From Parapristionchus giblindavisi (lineage: Eukaryota > Nematoda > Chromadorea > Rhabditida > Diplogasteridae), in NCBI GenBank assembly GCA_943737045.1, contig CALSFV010000342.1:1-64000 (forward strand): a stretch of DNA of 64,000 nucleotides, in the 5' to 3' direction. The notes under the pieces are model-generated. The model worked only from the letters and a program-made list of their open reading frames with translations, ran no database searches and had not been told where the DNA came from. The position numbers and the translations under genes are program-made. Shown in pieces: positions 63,804-64,000 of this stretch. The stretch's first letter is position 1, and each line of letters starts with the position of its first letter.

Positions 63804-64000
63804 CTGGGAATGAGACAAATGACAACTGACAATGATAAGTGACAAATGACAATGATAATGACAAATGACAATGACAGAGAAAGCTAATTTTTAGCTATTT
63901 TGTAAAGCTAATTTATTTATACTAATATGGAGTCGCCAATTTTGTAAAAACAGTGGAACAAAACACCAAAGGAGTCGGCGGAGGTTCGCAACTTTGTCTT

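Overview
The window looks like nuclear DNA of a nematode, possibly a Pristionchus-type diplogastrid (inference). The pointers are short introns ending in TTTCAG or similar, donors of the GTACGG and GTGAGT type, a complete PAT-type (DIRS-order) tyrosine-recombinase retrotransposon, and exons of an animal SLC4 (anion exchanger/bicarbonate transporter, abts-like) gene. The DNA is intron- and repeat-dominated and AT-rich. Almost no long ORF is real outside the PAT element. Most coding information sits in exons of 70-200 bp that an ORF scan misses.

The backbone of the window is a decayed, scrambled array of partial SLC4 gene copies, all on the minus strand. I label the recognisable exons in protein order: Z and A (cytoplasmic domain), B, C, D (linker), E, F, G (first membrane spans), H, I (through the TRFTEE motif). 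Runs on the minus strand, right to left, are: E-F (63.8-63.3 kb); A-D-E-H-C-G (61.0-57.4 kb, order scrambled); Z-C-D-I (48.4-47.2 kb); A-C-D-E-H-C (40.3-37.9 kb); Z-A-D-E-F-G-H-I (33.4-18.9 kb, the longest collinear run); D-E then A-B-C-D-E-F (15.2-12.4 kb); D-E-F (11.8-10.8 kb); C-E-E-H-I (4.2-0.45 kb). Exon lengths and intron phases agree between copies, but each run lacks exons or carries frameshifts, a stop, a lost splice site or truncation. No exon downstream of I was recognised. Introns of the array are full of MITEs, a 37-bp minisatellite built on a splice donor, GATCTTT repeats and a roughly 65-bp hairpin motif present in about 45 copies.

Mobile DNA: a complete PAT element (25,830-30,227) with identical split direct repeats and intact Gag, RT/RNase H/methyltransferase-like and tyrosine recombinase ORFs sits in the SLC4 intron between exons F and G. 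Several long fold-back elements were dated against empty sites in paralogous introns: 8,943-10,109; 15,358-16,616 (TAA target duplication); 16,920-18,197 (TA); 20,650-23,108 (TA, arms of about 945 bp carrying exon-like segments); 31,265-32,249; 52,164-53,973. hAT-like MITEs with 8-bp duplications lie at 43,801-44,325 and 54,343-54,778. Three copies of a 2.7-3 kb repeat (5.4-8.3, 34.4-36.7, 40.6-43.4 kb) carry a tRNA-like sequence and a 106-nt relic exon.

One ordinary gene appears complete: a six-exon minus-strand gene (50,429-48,677) encoding a predicted 247-residue secreted, helical, multiply N-glycosylated protein of unknown function, with a hairpin MITE in each of two introns. There is no operon, CRISPR, rRNA or convincing functional tRNA. 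The tRNA-like sequences present are degenerate and lie mostly in repeats.
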